A stretch of DNA of 24,810 nucleotides from GCA-2770975 sp050248915 (GTDB taxonomy: Bacteria; Cyanobacteriota; Sericytochromatia; UBA7694), in assembly GCA_050248915.1 (NCBI GenBank), contig JBFWRL010000080.1, forward strand, positions 1 through 24,810. The letters run 5' to 3'. A model generated the notes under the pieces. It searched no databases, was not told the origin of the DNA, and saw only the letters and a list, made by a program, of their open reading frames with translations. The translations under genes and the position numbers were made by a program. Numbering within the stretch: position 1 is the first letter of the stretch; every line of letters begins with the position of its first letter. Positions 16,494-23,300 of the stretch are shown here, one piece after another.

Positions 16494-17606
16494 ATGAGCC
16501 ACAATAAAGAACTGGGAATGCATTATCAGGCCTTAGATATTAAGCACTTTCGTGGTTTTAAAGACATCCGTTTTAAAAACTTTAACCGCATTAATATCAT
16601 CACAGGGCTCAACAATATTGGCAAAACAGCTTTACTCGAAGCGCTGTTTATTCATGCCGGTGCCACAGACTACCGATTGCCATTGCTCATGAACAATATC
16701 AGAAGCATGACCCAATTACCTTCAGAAGCTGAGGAAATTTGGGGATGGTTCTTTTATAACAAAGATTTTAACCAGCCCATTGAACTCATCGCCAAATTGC
16801 AAAACGGCCATCAATCAAAGTTACAGATGGCACTCAAACCGATTGAACGCCCTTGGGAGTTTGTTCCTGACTCGGAAGTACCCAAAACAGGCAATTTTAC
16901 CGCAACGAGCCCTGAGCAAGTGATGGGGATAGAGTTGATCATTGAAGATGACCACTATGAATTAGATCGGAAAAGAGCCCTGATTGCGCCCAATGGTCAT
17001 ATCTATGGTGAATCAAAAAAAACACAATTAAAAACCCCAGACATCTTAATGATGACGGATAAGTCAGGAGGCATTTCTCCAGACGATATTAAACGATTTG
17101 GCAAAATAACCGTTCAAAATCGCTTAGCAGAGATCATTGAACCCCTCAAGATTATTGAACCCCGGCTCAAAAATCTGACCGTGGTCGTAATGGGGCAAGA
17201 GCAAATATTTGCGGATATTGGCTTGTCTACTTTAATTCCGCTAGCTCTTTTTGGGATGGGAACCAACAGATTATTAACCATGATTCTCAATATTATGTCT
17301 AAACCTGGGGGAGTGGTTTTGATCGATGAATTTGGCATGGGATTGCACCATTCAGTATTGGTAAAAGTCTGGGAAGCAATTTTTAAAGCCGCACAGATAG
17401 CCAAAGTTCAGCTTTTTCTGACCACCCACAGCAAAGAGTGTATAGATGCACTCATCGCCAATAAGAACCTGGATGTGTCTCAAATTTCAGGCTATGGATT
17501 GGTGCATTCAGAAGATACCATTCAAGCCAATTATTTTTCGGGAACGGAGCTAAAGGAACTTCACGATTTAATCAATTTTGATCTGCGTGGCGCTGGGGAA
17601 CCATGA
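16494..17606 (+). CDS. AAA/SMC-like ATPase (AAA_15 type), defence partner
   Basis: This is a 370-residue ATPase of the ABC/Rad50 group. N-terminal IKHFRGFKDIRFKNFNRINI leads into Walker A GLNNIGKT (38-45). A signature-like FGMGTNRLL precedes Walker B VVLIDEFG (about 273-280), and the H-loop reads LTTHSKE (about 308-314). The middle 150 residues replace the long coiled coil, as in AAA_15 proteins of two-gene defence pairs. GGGGA stands nine bases before the ATG. It overlaps the next gene by four bases (ATGA). In position it is the ATPase of a helicase-methylase-ATPase set; with its partner it also resembles PARIS (AriA/AriB) and Gabija-like pairs. Its GC content is clearly lower than that of the methyltransferase. 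Confidence 0.82.
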   Translation: MSHNKELGMHYQALDIKHFRGFKDIRFKNFNRINIITGLNNIGKTALLEALFIHAGATDYRLPLLMNNIRSMTQLPSEAEEIWGWFFYNKDFNQPIELIAKLQNGHQSKLQMALKPIERPWEFVPDSEVPKTGNFTATSPEQVMGIELIIEDDHYELDRKRALIAPNGHIYGESKKTQLKTPDILMMTDKSGGISPDDIKRFGKITVQNRLAEIIEPLKIIEPRLKNLTVVVMGQEQIFADIGLSTLIPLALFGMGTNRLLTMILNIMSKPGGVVLIDEFGMGLHHSVLVKVWEAIFKAAQIAKVQLFLTTHSKECIDALIANKNLDVSQISGYGLVHSEDTIQANYFSGTELKELHDLINFDLRGAGEP

Positions 17607-18439
17607 AAATATTGTTTGTCTTTTGTGAAGGCCCGCACGATGCCCAAGTGATTGGGCGCTTGCTCAAGGTTTCAGGCCAATATGAAGAATATACAAAGCC
17701 CTTAAAAGACTGGCCAAAACCCCTCGATCAATTCATCATGACAAAATTTCAAACCCACAATATTGATGAAATTAAAATTGCGAAACCCAAAGGGCCATTG
17801 GTTCCGGCTTGTGCTTTTATACATCGTGAATCACAAGATTTTCTGGTTTTACCTATCCCTTTGGGAGGAAAAGATCAAACGACCATTGGCAATAACCTCT
17901 TAACTGAATTGTATAAAAGCCTTTCATCAAAGGTACTTAATATTTCAAAAAGTCAAATTCAAGGATACGGGGTGATGTTTATTTATGACGCTGATAACAG
18001 AGGCATAAATCAAACCATTGAACTTTTTAGACAAGATTATAACTTTGATCAAGTAAAAAAACGAAATAAATGGTATCTGTACGAACATCCCATTTCTTTG
18101 TTTATTTTTTCATCCAAAAATAACAAAGGAACATTGGAGGATTTACTCGAAATTGAGTTCATCCAAAATTCTCCGCATAAAACCCAAGCATCGCGGCAGT
18201 ATCTTCAAACTTGTTTTTCAGCAAAGTCAGCACAAGAAGATGAGATTGCCTATCAGGCCAAAAAGAAAAAAGCCTTACTGACCGTTTGTGGTCAAGCTGA
18301 GAAAAAACTGGCAGGTTCAGCGTTAACCGTTGTCATTCGGGATACCCAAATCTTGGATGATGCTTTTGATCTACAGAATGCAAATCCATGGAAAGAACTG
18401 CTCGATTTAATCAATGATACTGTGAGCCATATTTCATAA
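17603..18439 (+). CDS. TOPRIM-like protein (DUF3226/DUF4435-like), probable effector
   Basis: This 278-residue protein carries TOPRIM landmarks: LFVFCEGPHDAQVIGRLL at the N-terminus (Glu9 as general acid/base), FIYDADNRGI near residues 126-135 (the DxD metal site), and GTLEDLLEIEF near 176, a phrase typical of DUF3226-type proteins. TOPRIM nucleases cut DNA or RNA using metal. Paired AAA ATPase plus TOPRIM genes act in OLD, Gabija and PARIS systems, where the ATPase senses infection and releases the nuclease. Translation is coupled to the ATPase by the ATGA overlap. The C-terminal 60 residues are helical and lysine-rich. Whether it belongs to DUF3226 or DUF4435 I cannot decide; the pairing is clear. 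Confidence 0.75.
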   Translation: MKILFVFCEGPHDAQVIGRLLKVSGQYEEYTKPLKDWPKPLDQFIMTKFQTHNIDEIKIAKPKGPLVPACAFIHRESQDFLVLPIPLGGKDQTTIGNNLLTELYKSLSSKVLNISKSQIQGYGVMFIYDADNRGINQTIELFRQDYNFDQVKKRNKWYLYEHPISLFIFSSKNNKGTLEDLLEIEFIQNSPHKTQASRQYLQTCFSAKSAQEDEIAYQAKKKKALLTVCGQAEKKLAGSALTVVIRDTQILDDAFDLQNANPWKELLDLINDTVSHIS

Positions 18440-18526
18440 TAGGAACGCCCTATCCCTCAAATGTTTCTAAACAATTTTGGACTTATCAAAAAATCAAAGA
18501 TTAAACTACTTTAGCAAAGGTGAAAA

Positions 18527-18674
18527 ATGATAGTGATTGAACAATCAGAAGGTTATCGCCGAATTCTCGAAAAAGGGGCCGAAGAGGCTTTGAGACAGAG
18601 TATTCAAGACATTTGTTTGTCACGTTTTGGTGATTACCCATCCCACGTCTCTCAACGGGTAGACCATCTTCATC
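18527..18674 (+). pseudogene. Fragment with an intact start, possibly a DUF4351/Rpn-type remnant
   Basis: The ATG at 18527 has AAAGGTG close upstream. The first 45 codons read sensibly (EQSEGYRRILEKGAEEALRQ, then SIQDICLSRFGDYP) and resemble the helical C-terminal part of Rpn/DUF4351 proteins. The frame then runs into the methyltransferase-end repeat in the wrong frame and into the 21-bp array, finally stopping at 18962-18964. The 145-residue frame is therefore a chimera, and I treat only the first part as a gene remnant. The family match is weak. Confidence 0.45.
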
Positions 18675-18788
18675 ACGGTCAGCGAAGCGGCGCGGCAAGA
18701 GCTGCTCGACCGGCTGCTGGCGCTGAACCACGCGCGCTATGCCGAAGAGGCGGCGCAGGGGCTGCATCAGAAGAAGGGGAAGAAATAA
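18675..18788 (+). repeat. Second copy of the methyltransferase 3' end (114 bp)
   Basis: It matches 16338-16451 base for base over most of its length, has exactly the same length, and ends in the same-frame stop TAA (18786-18788). Differences are few and concentrated in the last 25 bases (the lysine-rich tail). It encodes TVSEAARQELLDRLLALNHA and what follows. It marks a cassette border after the ATPase/TOPRIM pair. The 30 bases from 18675 are identical to 21018-21047. Confidence 0.9.
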
Positions 18789-18956
18789 GTGGGCACTCAA
18801 ACGTCAGAACTGGGCACTCAATGCAAATAAGTGGGCACTCAAATCTCAGAACTGGGTACTCAATGCAAATAAGTGGGCACTCAAATCTCAGAACTGGGTA
18901 CTCAACGCAATTAAGTGGGCACTCAAACCGCAGAACTGGGTACTCAAATCAAAAAA
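18789..18956 (+). repeat. Tandem array A: four 42-bp units, each two 21-bp halves
   Basis: GGGCACTCAA or GGGTACTCAA begins at 18791, 18812, 18833, 18854, 18875, 18896, 18917 and 18938, exactly every 21 bases. The longer unit of 42 bases alternates two half types (one followed by ATCTCAGAACT, the other by TGCAAATAAGT). It starts directly after the stop of the repeated methyltransferase end. The pitch equals two helix turns, so bound proteins would share one face. It is not a CRISPR, because the material between motifs is also repeated. Confidence 0.85.
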
Positions 18957-19091
18957 GGGGATAAAGCTGCCTGAGAAGTCCGAACCGAGCCAACTGCGCA
19001 GCTTGAAATTAACTGGCCAGTATGAGACAATTAAACATACAAAAACATACAGACTATGATCAGCCTTTTTGAGAGAAAGAAGCGTATATCC

Positions 19092-19880
19092 GTGAGTGAC
19101 AAATCCAAAATCGAGTGGACCGATGCAACCTGGAACCCGGTGAGGGGATGTACCCAAATTACCCCTGGCTGCGCCCACTGTTATGCCAAGACTTTTTCAG
19201 AGCGTTTTCGCGGTGTGCCAGGGCACCCCTTTGAACAGGGATTTGACCTGCGTTTGGTGCCAGAAAAACTGACATTGCCCCTTACCTGGACCACACCCCG
19301 CACCATTTTTGTCAATTCCATGAGCGATTTATTTCACAAAGACGTTCCCGATGCTTACATAATTGAAGTCGTGAAAGTCATGCAAGCAGCCAATTGGCAT
19401 ACCTTTCAGGTCTTAACCAAACGCTCAGAGCGCTTGAGCGAACTCTTAAAGTCAAAACTCGCTTTTGCAGCCCAGGAGCCGCATATCTGGTGGGGAGTCA
19501 GTGTCGAAAACAAAAAGCATGGGCTGCCCCGCATCCAAGATTTACAGGCTGCCCCCGCCAAGGTCAGGTTCTTATCTATCGAGCCCCTTTTAGAAGATCT
19601 GGGAAGCTTAAATTTACAGGGCATCCACTGGATCATCGTCGGGGGAGAAAGTGGACCTGGGGCGCGTCCCATTCAAGCTGCTTGGGTGCAATCCATCCAA
19701 GAACAATCGGCCCAGGCTGGGATTCCCTTCTTCTTTAAACATTGGGGAGGCGTTCAAAAAAGCAAAACGGGCCGAGAACTCAATGGCAAAACTTACAGTG
19801 ATTTGCCTTCGCGTCCGCATTTTCCAATTCCTGATCCCGACACACGCAAATTGCTCATCCGTGAACTGGCGGCAATATAA
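19092..19880 (+). CDS. DUF5131 / phage Gp37-Gp68 family protein
   Basis: From the GTG at 19092 this is a 262-residue protein beginning MSDKSKIEWTDATWNPVRGC, the usual start of this family; an ATG at 19056 is in frame but would add 12 unusual residues and has no ribosome site. The cysteine cluster GCTQITPGCAHCYA (C-X6-C-X2-C) is reminiscent of radical SAM metal sites, followed by FVNSMSDLFH, FQVLTKR, WWGVSVEN, RFLSIEPLLE and IVGGESGPGAR, all family signatures. The biochemical role is unproven. Members are common in phages and mobile regions and are often followed by a three-Cys-motif partner gene (TcmP); here only a remnant follows. Repeat arrays lie on both sides. Confidence 0.85.
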   Translation: MSDKSKIEWTDATWNPVRGCTQITPGCAHCYAKTFSERFRGVPGHPFEQGFDLRLVPEKLTLPLTWTTPRTIFVNSMSDLFHKDVPDAYIIEVVKVMQAANWHTFQVLTKRSERLSELLKSKLAFAAQEPHIWWGVSVENKKHGLPRIQDLQAAPAKVRFLSIEPLLEDLGSLNLQGIHWIIVGGESGPGARPIQAAWVQSIQEQSAQAGIPFFFKHWGGVQKSKTGRELNGKTYSDLPSRPHFPIPDPDTRKLLIRELAAI

Positions 19881-20080
19881 CAACGAAGGCAAACATTCGT
19901 CTGCCTTATGACAAAGCCTTTATTGAGATCTTACAAACGCCCTTAATCTGGGAAAGCGACTTAAAAAGCTGGATTGAGGATTGGCAGAAACAGGGAATTC
20001 TCAAAATAGAGAGGTTAGTCGGTAAAGAACGAACGCCCAAGATCAGAAATGCTCATGCCTTGCTTTGGTCGGGACAATAA
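19865..20080 (+). pseudogene. C-terminal remnant of a gene that followed DUF5131 (possibly TcmP)
   Basis: A frame without a usable start runs to TAA at 20078-20080 and reads coherently over its last 58 codons: PYDKAFIEILQTPLIWESDL, then KSWIEDWQKQGILKIERLVG and HALLWSGQ. It looks like a real protein end with helix-turn-helix character. The neighbour usually found after DUF5131 is TcmP, so this may be its C-terminus after loss of the rest. The identity rests on position, not on a motif. Confidence 0.45.
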
Positions 20081-20103
20081 TTCTGATCAAGTTTTTTGAC
20101 TGT

Positions 20104-20230
20104 GAGGTCCGAACCTTTGGACGAGAGGTCCGAACCTTTGGACGAGAGGTCCGAACCTTCGCCTTCCAAGCTCCGAACCTTTAGGTAGGAGGTCCGAACC
20201 TTTTCCCTCCAAGCTCCGAACCTTTGGCTT
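20104..20230 (+). repeat. Array B: six TCCGAACCTT units at 21-22 bp pitch
   Basis: TCCGAACC starts at 20108, 20129, 20150, 20172, 20193 and 20215 (steps 21, 21, 22, 21, 22). The 22-base steps break any reading frame, so the constraint is on DNA or RNA rather than protein. Several units can form AGGT-CCGA-ACCT hairpins. The last units carry AAGC and GCTT arms. One further TCCGAACC stands at 18979, just beyond array A. Confidence 0.8.
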
Positions 20231-20335
20231 AAAATCTGCCCAGCATGCCGAGAAAATGGCAGCGAAGCGGCCCCCAAAAAAGGTAAAATGACATCAGATG
20301 ACGTATGATAAAAGAAAAAGAGAGGGGCATGACTG

Positions 20336-20584
20336 ATGGCTGAGCCTGCATACACCCCAGACCCCGAAACCACCCGTGAAATTATAACAGAACTAAAGAG
20401 CCTCCCTTTGGGAGAACAAAAAGAAGTCCTTGATTTTGTTCGCTATCTCAAATTCAAGCAAAAAAAAGGAGTACCAGGTTCTGTCCTTTTGCCTTTTGCG
20501 GGTACCATTCCCGCAGAAGAACTGGCTCAAATGCAACAGGCTATAGAAGAAGGTTGCGAGCACATAGACAGTGAAGAATGGTGA
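20336..20584 (+). CDS. Type II antitoxin, VapB-like / DUF2281-like
   Basis: This is an 82-residue acidic protein. The helix-rich N-terminal half (TTREIITELKSLPLGEQKEV, then LDFVRYLKFKQ) matches the DUF2281-type antitoxins that pair with PIN toxins; the C-terminal half (GTIPAEELAQMQQAIEEGCE) is acidic and probably wraps the toxin. GAGGGG stands eight or nine bases before the ATG. It overlaps the toxin gene by 14 bases, typical of such pairs. It should neutralise the toxin and, with it, repress the operon. A small dyad, CATCAGATG (20292-20300), lies upstream and may be part of the operator. Confidence 0.78.
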   Translation: MAEPAYTPDPETTREIITELKSLPLGEQKEVLDFVRYLKFKQKKGVPGSVLLPFAGTIPAEELAQMQQAIEEGCEHIDSEEW

Positions 20585-20963
20585 GTACCTTTTAGATACT
20601 AATATTGTGATTGCCTTGTTTGCTCAAGAACCCTCAATTATCATGCGCATCGGTCAAGTCAATTCCATCCTCATTCCAGCCATTGTATTGGGAGAACTCT
20701 ATTTTGGGGCTAGCCAATCTGCGCGCAGCCAGGAAAATATTGCTCGTATTCAAGCCCTTCAAAACCAAGTACCTACCATAAACGTTAATGAACAAACGGC
20801 TGTGGAATATGGGCAGATAAAAGCAAATCTTAAAAAGAAGGGGCGACCGATCCCTGAGAATGATCTCTGGATTTCTGCTCTGGCCAAACAACATGGGTAC
20901 ATTGTTGCGAGCAGAGACAAACATTTGTTATCCATTGAAGAAATCCAAACAGAGGTCTGGTAA
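20571..20963 (+). CDS. vapC: VapC-type PIN-domain ribonuclease toxin
   Basis: This is a 130-residue PIN domain with all four expected acidic residues: Asp9 (YLLDTNIVIA), Glu42 (VLGELYFGA), Asp98 (PENDLWISA) and Asp116 (VASRDKH). VapC toxins cut tRNA or rRNA with magnesium when the antitoxin is lost. The GTG start at 20571 lies inside the end of the antitoxin gene. The toxin looks intact and functional. The pair sits between array B and the third methyltransferase-end fragment, so it may stabilise this part of the island. Confidence 0.88.
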   Translation: MKNGEYLLDTNIVIALFAQEPSIIMRIGQVNSILIPAIVLGELYFGASQSARSQENIARIQALQNQVPTINVNEQTAVEYGQIKANLKKKGRPIPENDLWISALAKQHGYIVASRDKHLLSIEEIQTEVW

Positions 20964-20984
20964 AGGCTTTAACTGGATCGTCTA

Positions 20985-21056
20985 GGTTTTCACACAACCA
21001 AGCAGGGGCTGAGGTTTACGGTCAGCGAAGCGGCGCGGCAAGAGCTGTTCCGCTGA
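20985..21056 (+). pseudogene. Third copy of the methyltransferase end (internal fragment)
   Basis: Bases 20985-21047 match 16305-16367 in the same frame and encode GFHTTKQGLRFTVSEAARQE; the frame then diverges and stops at 21054-21056. No start is present. It shares with copy two a base that differs from the intact gene (CAAGAG for CAGGAG), so copies two and three look like pieces of one other allele. Confidence 0.85.
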
Positions 21057-21116
21057 TCATTCAAAATAAAAAGAGACAAATATGGTCAGTCTGAAAATTT
21101 GCAAATCATCCTTCCC

Positions 21117-21133
21117 CTGACCAGAACTGTCAG
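21117..21133 (+). promoter_or_regulatory. Palindromic 17-bp motif, copy 3
   Basis: CTGACCAGAACTGTCAG stands 40 bases before the start at 21174 and matches copies 1 and 2 in sequence, orientation and distance to the gene. Confidence 0.5.
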
Positions 21134-21173
21134 CACAAGGATCTAAGCTAAAAAAAACAGCGAGGATCTCAAC

Positions 21174-22235
21174 ATGCAAAAACCGCTCAGATGGCTACTC
21201 ACACCCCTGCTCTTTGTCAGCCTCAGCTTGCCCGTTCAGGCAGACACCTTTGACCAATTTCAGGTACATATCCACACGGGGCTCGATGCCTTGAAGTATT
21301 ACGATTACGATCAGGCCTTGGCCCAAGCCAATTCGGCTGAAATTTATTACCGCCGCACACTACAAGCTTATGCCAGCGAGAACAGTGCCGAAGACCTCTG
21401 GAAGCTCAATCTGGCCATGCAAACAAATATTGTTTTGCTCTATTCTGTTTTGGGTCAACGCCTCTTTGACCAAAAACGCTACACCGACGCCTTGCGGATC
21501 TACGACAAAGCCTTGGCTATCAGCCCCAATTACCCCAATTTGCGCTACGAAAAAGGCTTTACCTATTTCAGCATGGGGCAGCCCTGGAAAGCAGCTGTGG
21601 AATTGTACGAAGCCAAACGTCTGGTTCGATTTCCGGCCCGGCGGAATATTATCAACCACTTTGCCGAAGAGGGTTCTTTGGTCTGTAGCCGCGAAGAAAT
21701 TGATCGCCGCAGCGATGGGCTGCTCCAAGACATGGGCAAATCCACCCGCTATCCCCTGGACATGGATCTCGAAAGTGGAAAAAAAATACCAGGCAGAATC
21801 GTGCCAGGATTGGGAGTGCATTGGCCTGATCAGGGAAATGGAAAGTTTGTCTATCTGGAATCTCCCGAAGCGGAAATTCTTGAACTGCTCGGTGAGCCCA
21901 GTGCTTGGGATGAACAAGACGGTGCCGATGGCAAAAGTACGGTGATGGTCTATCCCCAATTATTGATCTCGCTCGATAACACCGAAAGAAAGGTCAAAGA
22001 AATTCTGGTCATGGCGCCCGACCGCCCCATACTCACCCCCAAAGGATATGTTAAAACAGGCATCCATGCCCGCAAAATCCTGGAGCTATTGGGCCAGACA
22101 ATGGGATTTACGCGGCAAGTGATGGGATTAAATGCCAATCCGCGTGAATACCTCGACTATCCTGAGCTGGGTCTGACTTTTGCCATCTCTCCACAAGATA
22201 CAGTGATGGGAATCAGCATCAGGGTCCTGGAGTAG
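21174..22235 (+). CDS. Secreted TPR protein with a duplicated C-terminal domain
   Basis: This is a 353-residue protein with a signal peptide (KPLRWLLTPLLFVSLSLPVQA, cut about residue 23). Residues about 25-155 are helical, with a TPR unit (RLFDQKRYTDALRIYDKALA, then ISPNYPNLRYEKGFTYFSMG and a further helix). The C-terminal part seems to hold two diverged copies of one small domain, each beginning ILELLG (EPSAWDEQDG and QTMGFTRQV) and ending with YPQLLISLD or YPELGLTFAI; this recalls BamE/DUF3862-type domains. It is probably periplasmic and protein-binding. GAGG stands eight bases before the ATG. Its 3' end overlaps the convergent gene by 17 bases. Confidence 0.75.
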   Translation: MQKPLRWLLTPLLFVSLSLPVQADTFDQFQVHIHTGLDALKYYDYDQALAQANSAEIYYRRTLQAYASENSAEDLWKLNLAMQTNIVLLYSVLGQRLFDQKRYTDALRIYDKALAISPNYPNLRYEKGFTYFSMGQPWKAAVELYEAKRLVRFPARRNIINHFAEEGSLVCSREEIDRRSDGLLQDMGKSTRYPLDMDLESGKKIPGRIVPGLGVHWPDQGNGKFVYLESPEAEILELLGEPSAWDEQDGADGKSTVMVYPQLLISLDNTERKVKEILVMAPDRPILTPKGYVKTGIHARKILELLGQTMGFTRQVMGLNANPREYLDYPELGLTFAISPQDTVMGISIRVLE

Positions 22236-23295
22236 TACCGTCTGAAGTGTTGTGTATAGCACTCTGCTCAACGACCTGAATCTTTGAGAGATACCAAATA
22301 TCGCCGACCCGGTTGAGCCCATAACTCACCCGATACTGGCTATTGACCTGCCCTTCTTCTGAGTTGTGGCGCATTTCTTCGACTTCAGCCAAAGCTTGGC
22401 AGTGTTCGGCATCAGCATAATGAATCTTCAAAAACTTCAGCGATTTTAGCTCCAGGCCGTAATAGACGGCATCGGGATTGTTTTTCCACCATTGCACGGC
22501 AGAAATGGTTTCGGTCAGCGCATCACCTGTTAAGACTTCTTTGAGACCTTCAATCTCTTGGTTTAAAAAGGCATTGCGTTTAATCTCTTGCCATTTGCGC
22601 AGGCTGGCCCGAACTGGCTCTTGGCTCTCAGGAATGGCCTCAGGAGATAGGCTGACATCGGGCAAGCGGGGAGCCAAACGCAGATAAAGGGGTTCTTGCT
22701 GTACAAAACTGCGCAAGCGGACGAGGCCCTGGCGATCTGCGCTTAGCCCATATTTATCCTGGCGTTCAACGGCTTCTACCACTTCGTGGCCAGAACGAAA
22801 ACGGGGTTCAGACGAATCAAGAGCAAAGGCCTGTTCCAGGCTTTCTTTGGCTGTTTTCACCCAGTATTTGAGGGCTTTCCAATCAGGCTCTTCAGTTTCT
22901 GAGACACGAATAGCGGGAGCCAGACGAATCAGGCCTTTGAGATAAAAAGCCCAAGCCAAGGTTGGCACTTCCGTATTTTGGCCGTTGTGAATGGCCTGCT
23001 GCAAGCGCTGAATTGCAGGGTTGATCTGCAGTTCAGCTTGTTCTAAATCTCCCTCTTGCAGCAGTATTTCAGCCATCAGCAAAAGTGCCTTGACGGGCGC
23101 TTCTTTGTTTTGAAGTATTTCTGCGAGTTTGAGTCGGGCCTGCGGCGTTTTGCCCTGCTGATAGAGTTTTTCAGCTTCGACCAAAGGCACCATGGGAGCG
23201 GCCTGCCAAAAAACCAAGCCAGCAATCCCCAGCAACCCCAATCCCAGAATTCCGAAGCGTTTGAACCAAATCTGTGATGCTGAGTTGAGCAACAT
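22219..23295 (-). CDS. Membrane-anchored TPR protein with ARC6/IMS-like C-terminal domain
   Basis: This is a 358-residue protein with one N-terminal membrane helix (FGILGLGLLGIAGLVFW). TPR-like helices follow (AEKLYQQGKTPQARLKLAEI, then KALLLMAEILLQEGDLEQAE). The last 110 residues (LRKWQEIKRNAFLNQEIEGL, then KEVLTGDALTE, AEVEEMRHN and YGLNRVGDIWYLSKIQVVE) resemble the IMS domain of cyanobacterial Ftn2/ARC6-type division proteins and related cone-shaped NTF2-like domains. If right, the domain lies outside the membrane and binds another protein. It is the second gene of an operon, starting five bases after the ankyrin gene. The IMS assignment is moderate; a general NTF2-like domain is the alternative. 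Confidence 0.72.
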   Translation of the reverse strand: MLLNSASQIWFKRFGILGLGLLGIAGLVFWQAAPMVPLVEAEKLYQQGKTPQARLKLAEILQNKEAPVKALLLMAEILLQEGDLEQAELQINPAIQRLQQAIHNGQNTEVPTLAWAFYLKGLIRLAPAIRVSETEEPDWKALKYWVKTAKESLEQAFALDSSEPRFRSGHEVVEAVERQDKYGLSADRQGLVRLRSFVQQEPLYLRLAPRLPDVSLSPEAIPESQEPVRASLRKWQEIKRNAFLNQEIEGLKEVLTGDALTETISAVQWWKNNPDAVYYGLELKSLKFLKIHYADAEHCQALAEVEEMRHNSEEGQVNSQYRVSYGLNRVGDIWYLSKIQVVEQSAIHNTSDGTTPGP

Positions 23296-23300
23296 GGTCT

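Noticed and set aside
18789..18956. CRISPR array
   Set aside because: The would-be spacers are themselves repeats, the repeat core is only 10 bases, and no cas gene is present.
18527..18964. A 145-residue protein with heptad repeats (SGHSNLRTGYSMQI)
   Set aside because: The frame joins a gene remnant, the methyltransferase end read in the wrong frame, and the 21-bp array. It is a junction product, although it could be transcribed.
20053..20373. Minus-strand frame of 106 residues across array B
   Set aside because: The 22-base steps shift the frame within the repeats, and it overlaps the antitoxin start; coding is unlikely.
21360..21959. Minus-strand frame of 199 residues
   Set aside because: It is the antisense shadow of the secreted TPR gene, which has a signal peptide and a ribosome site.
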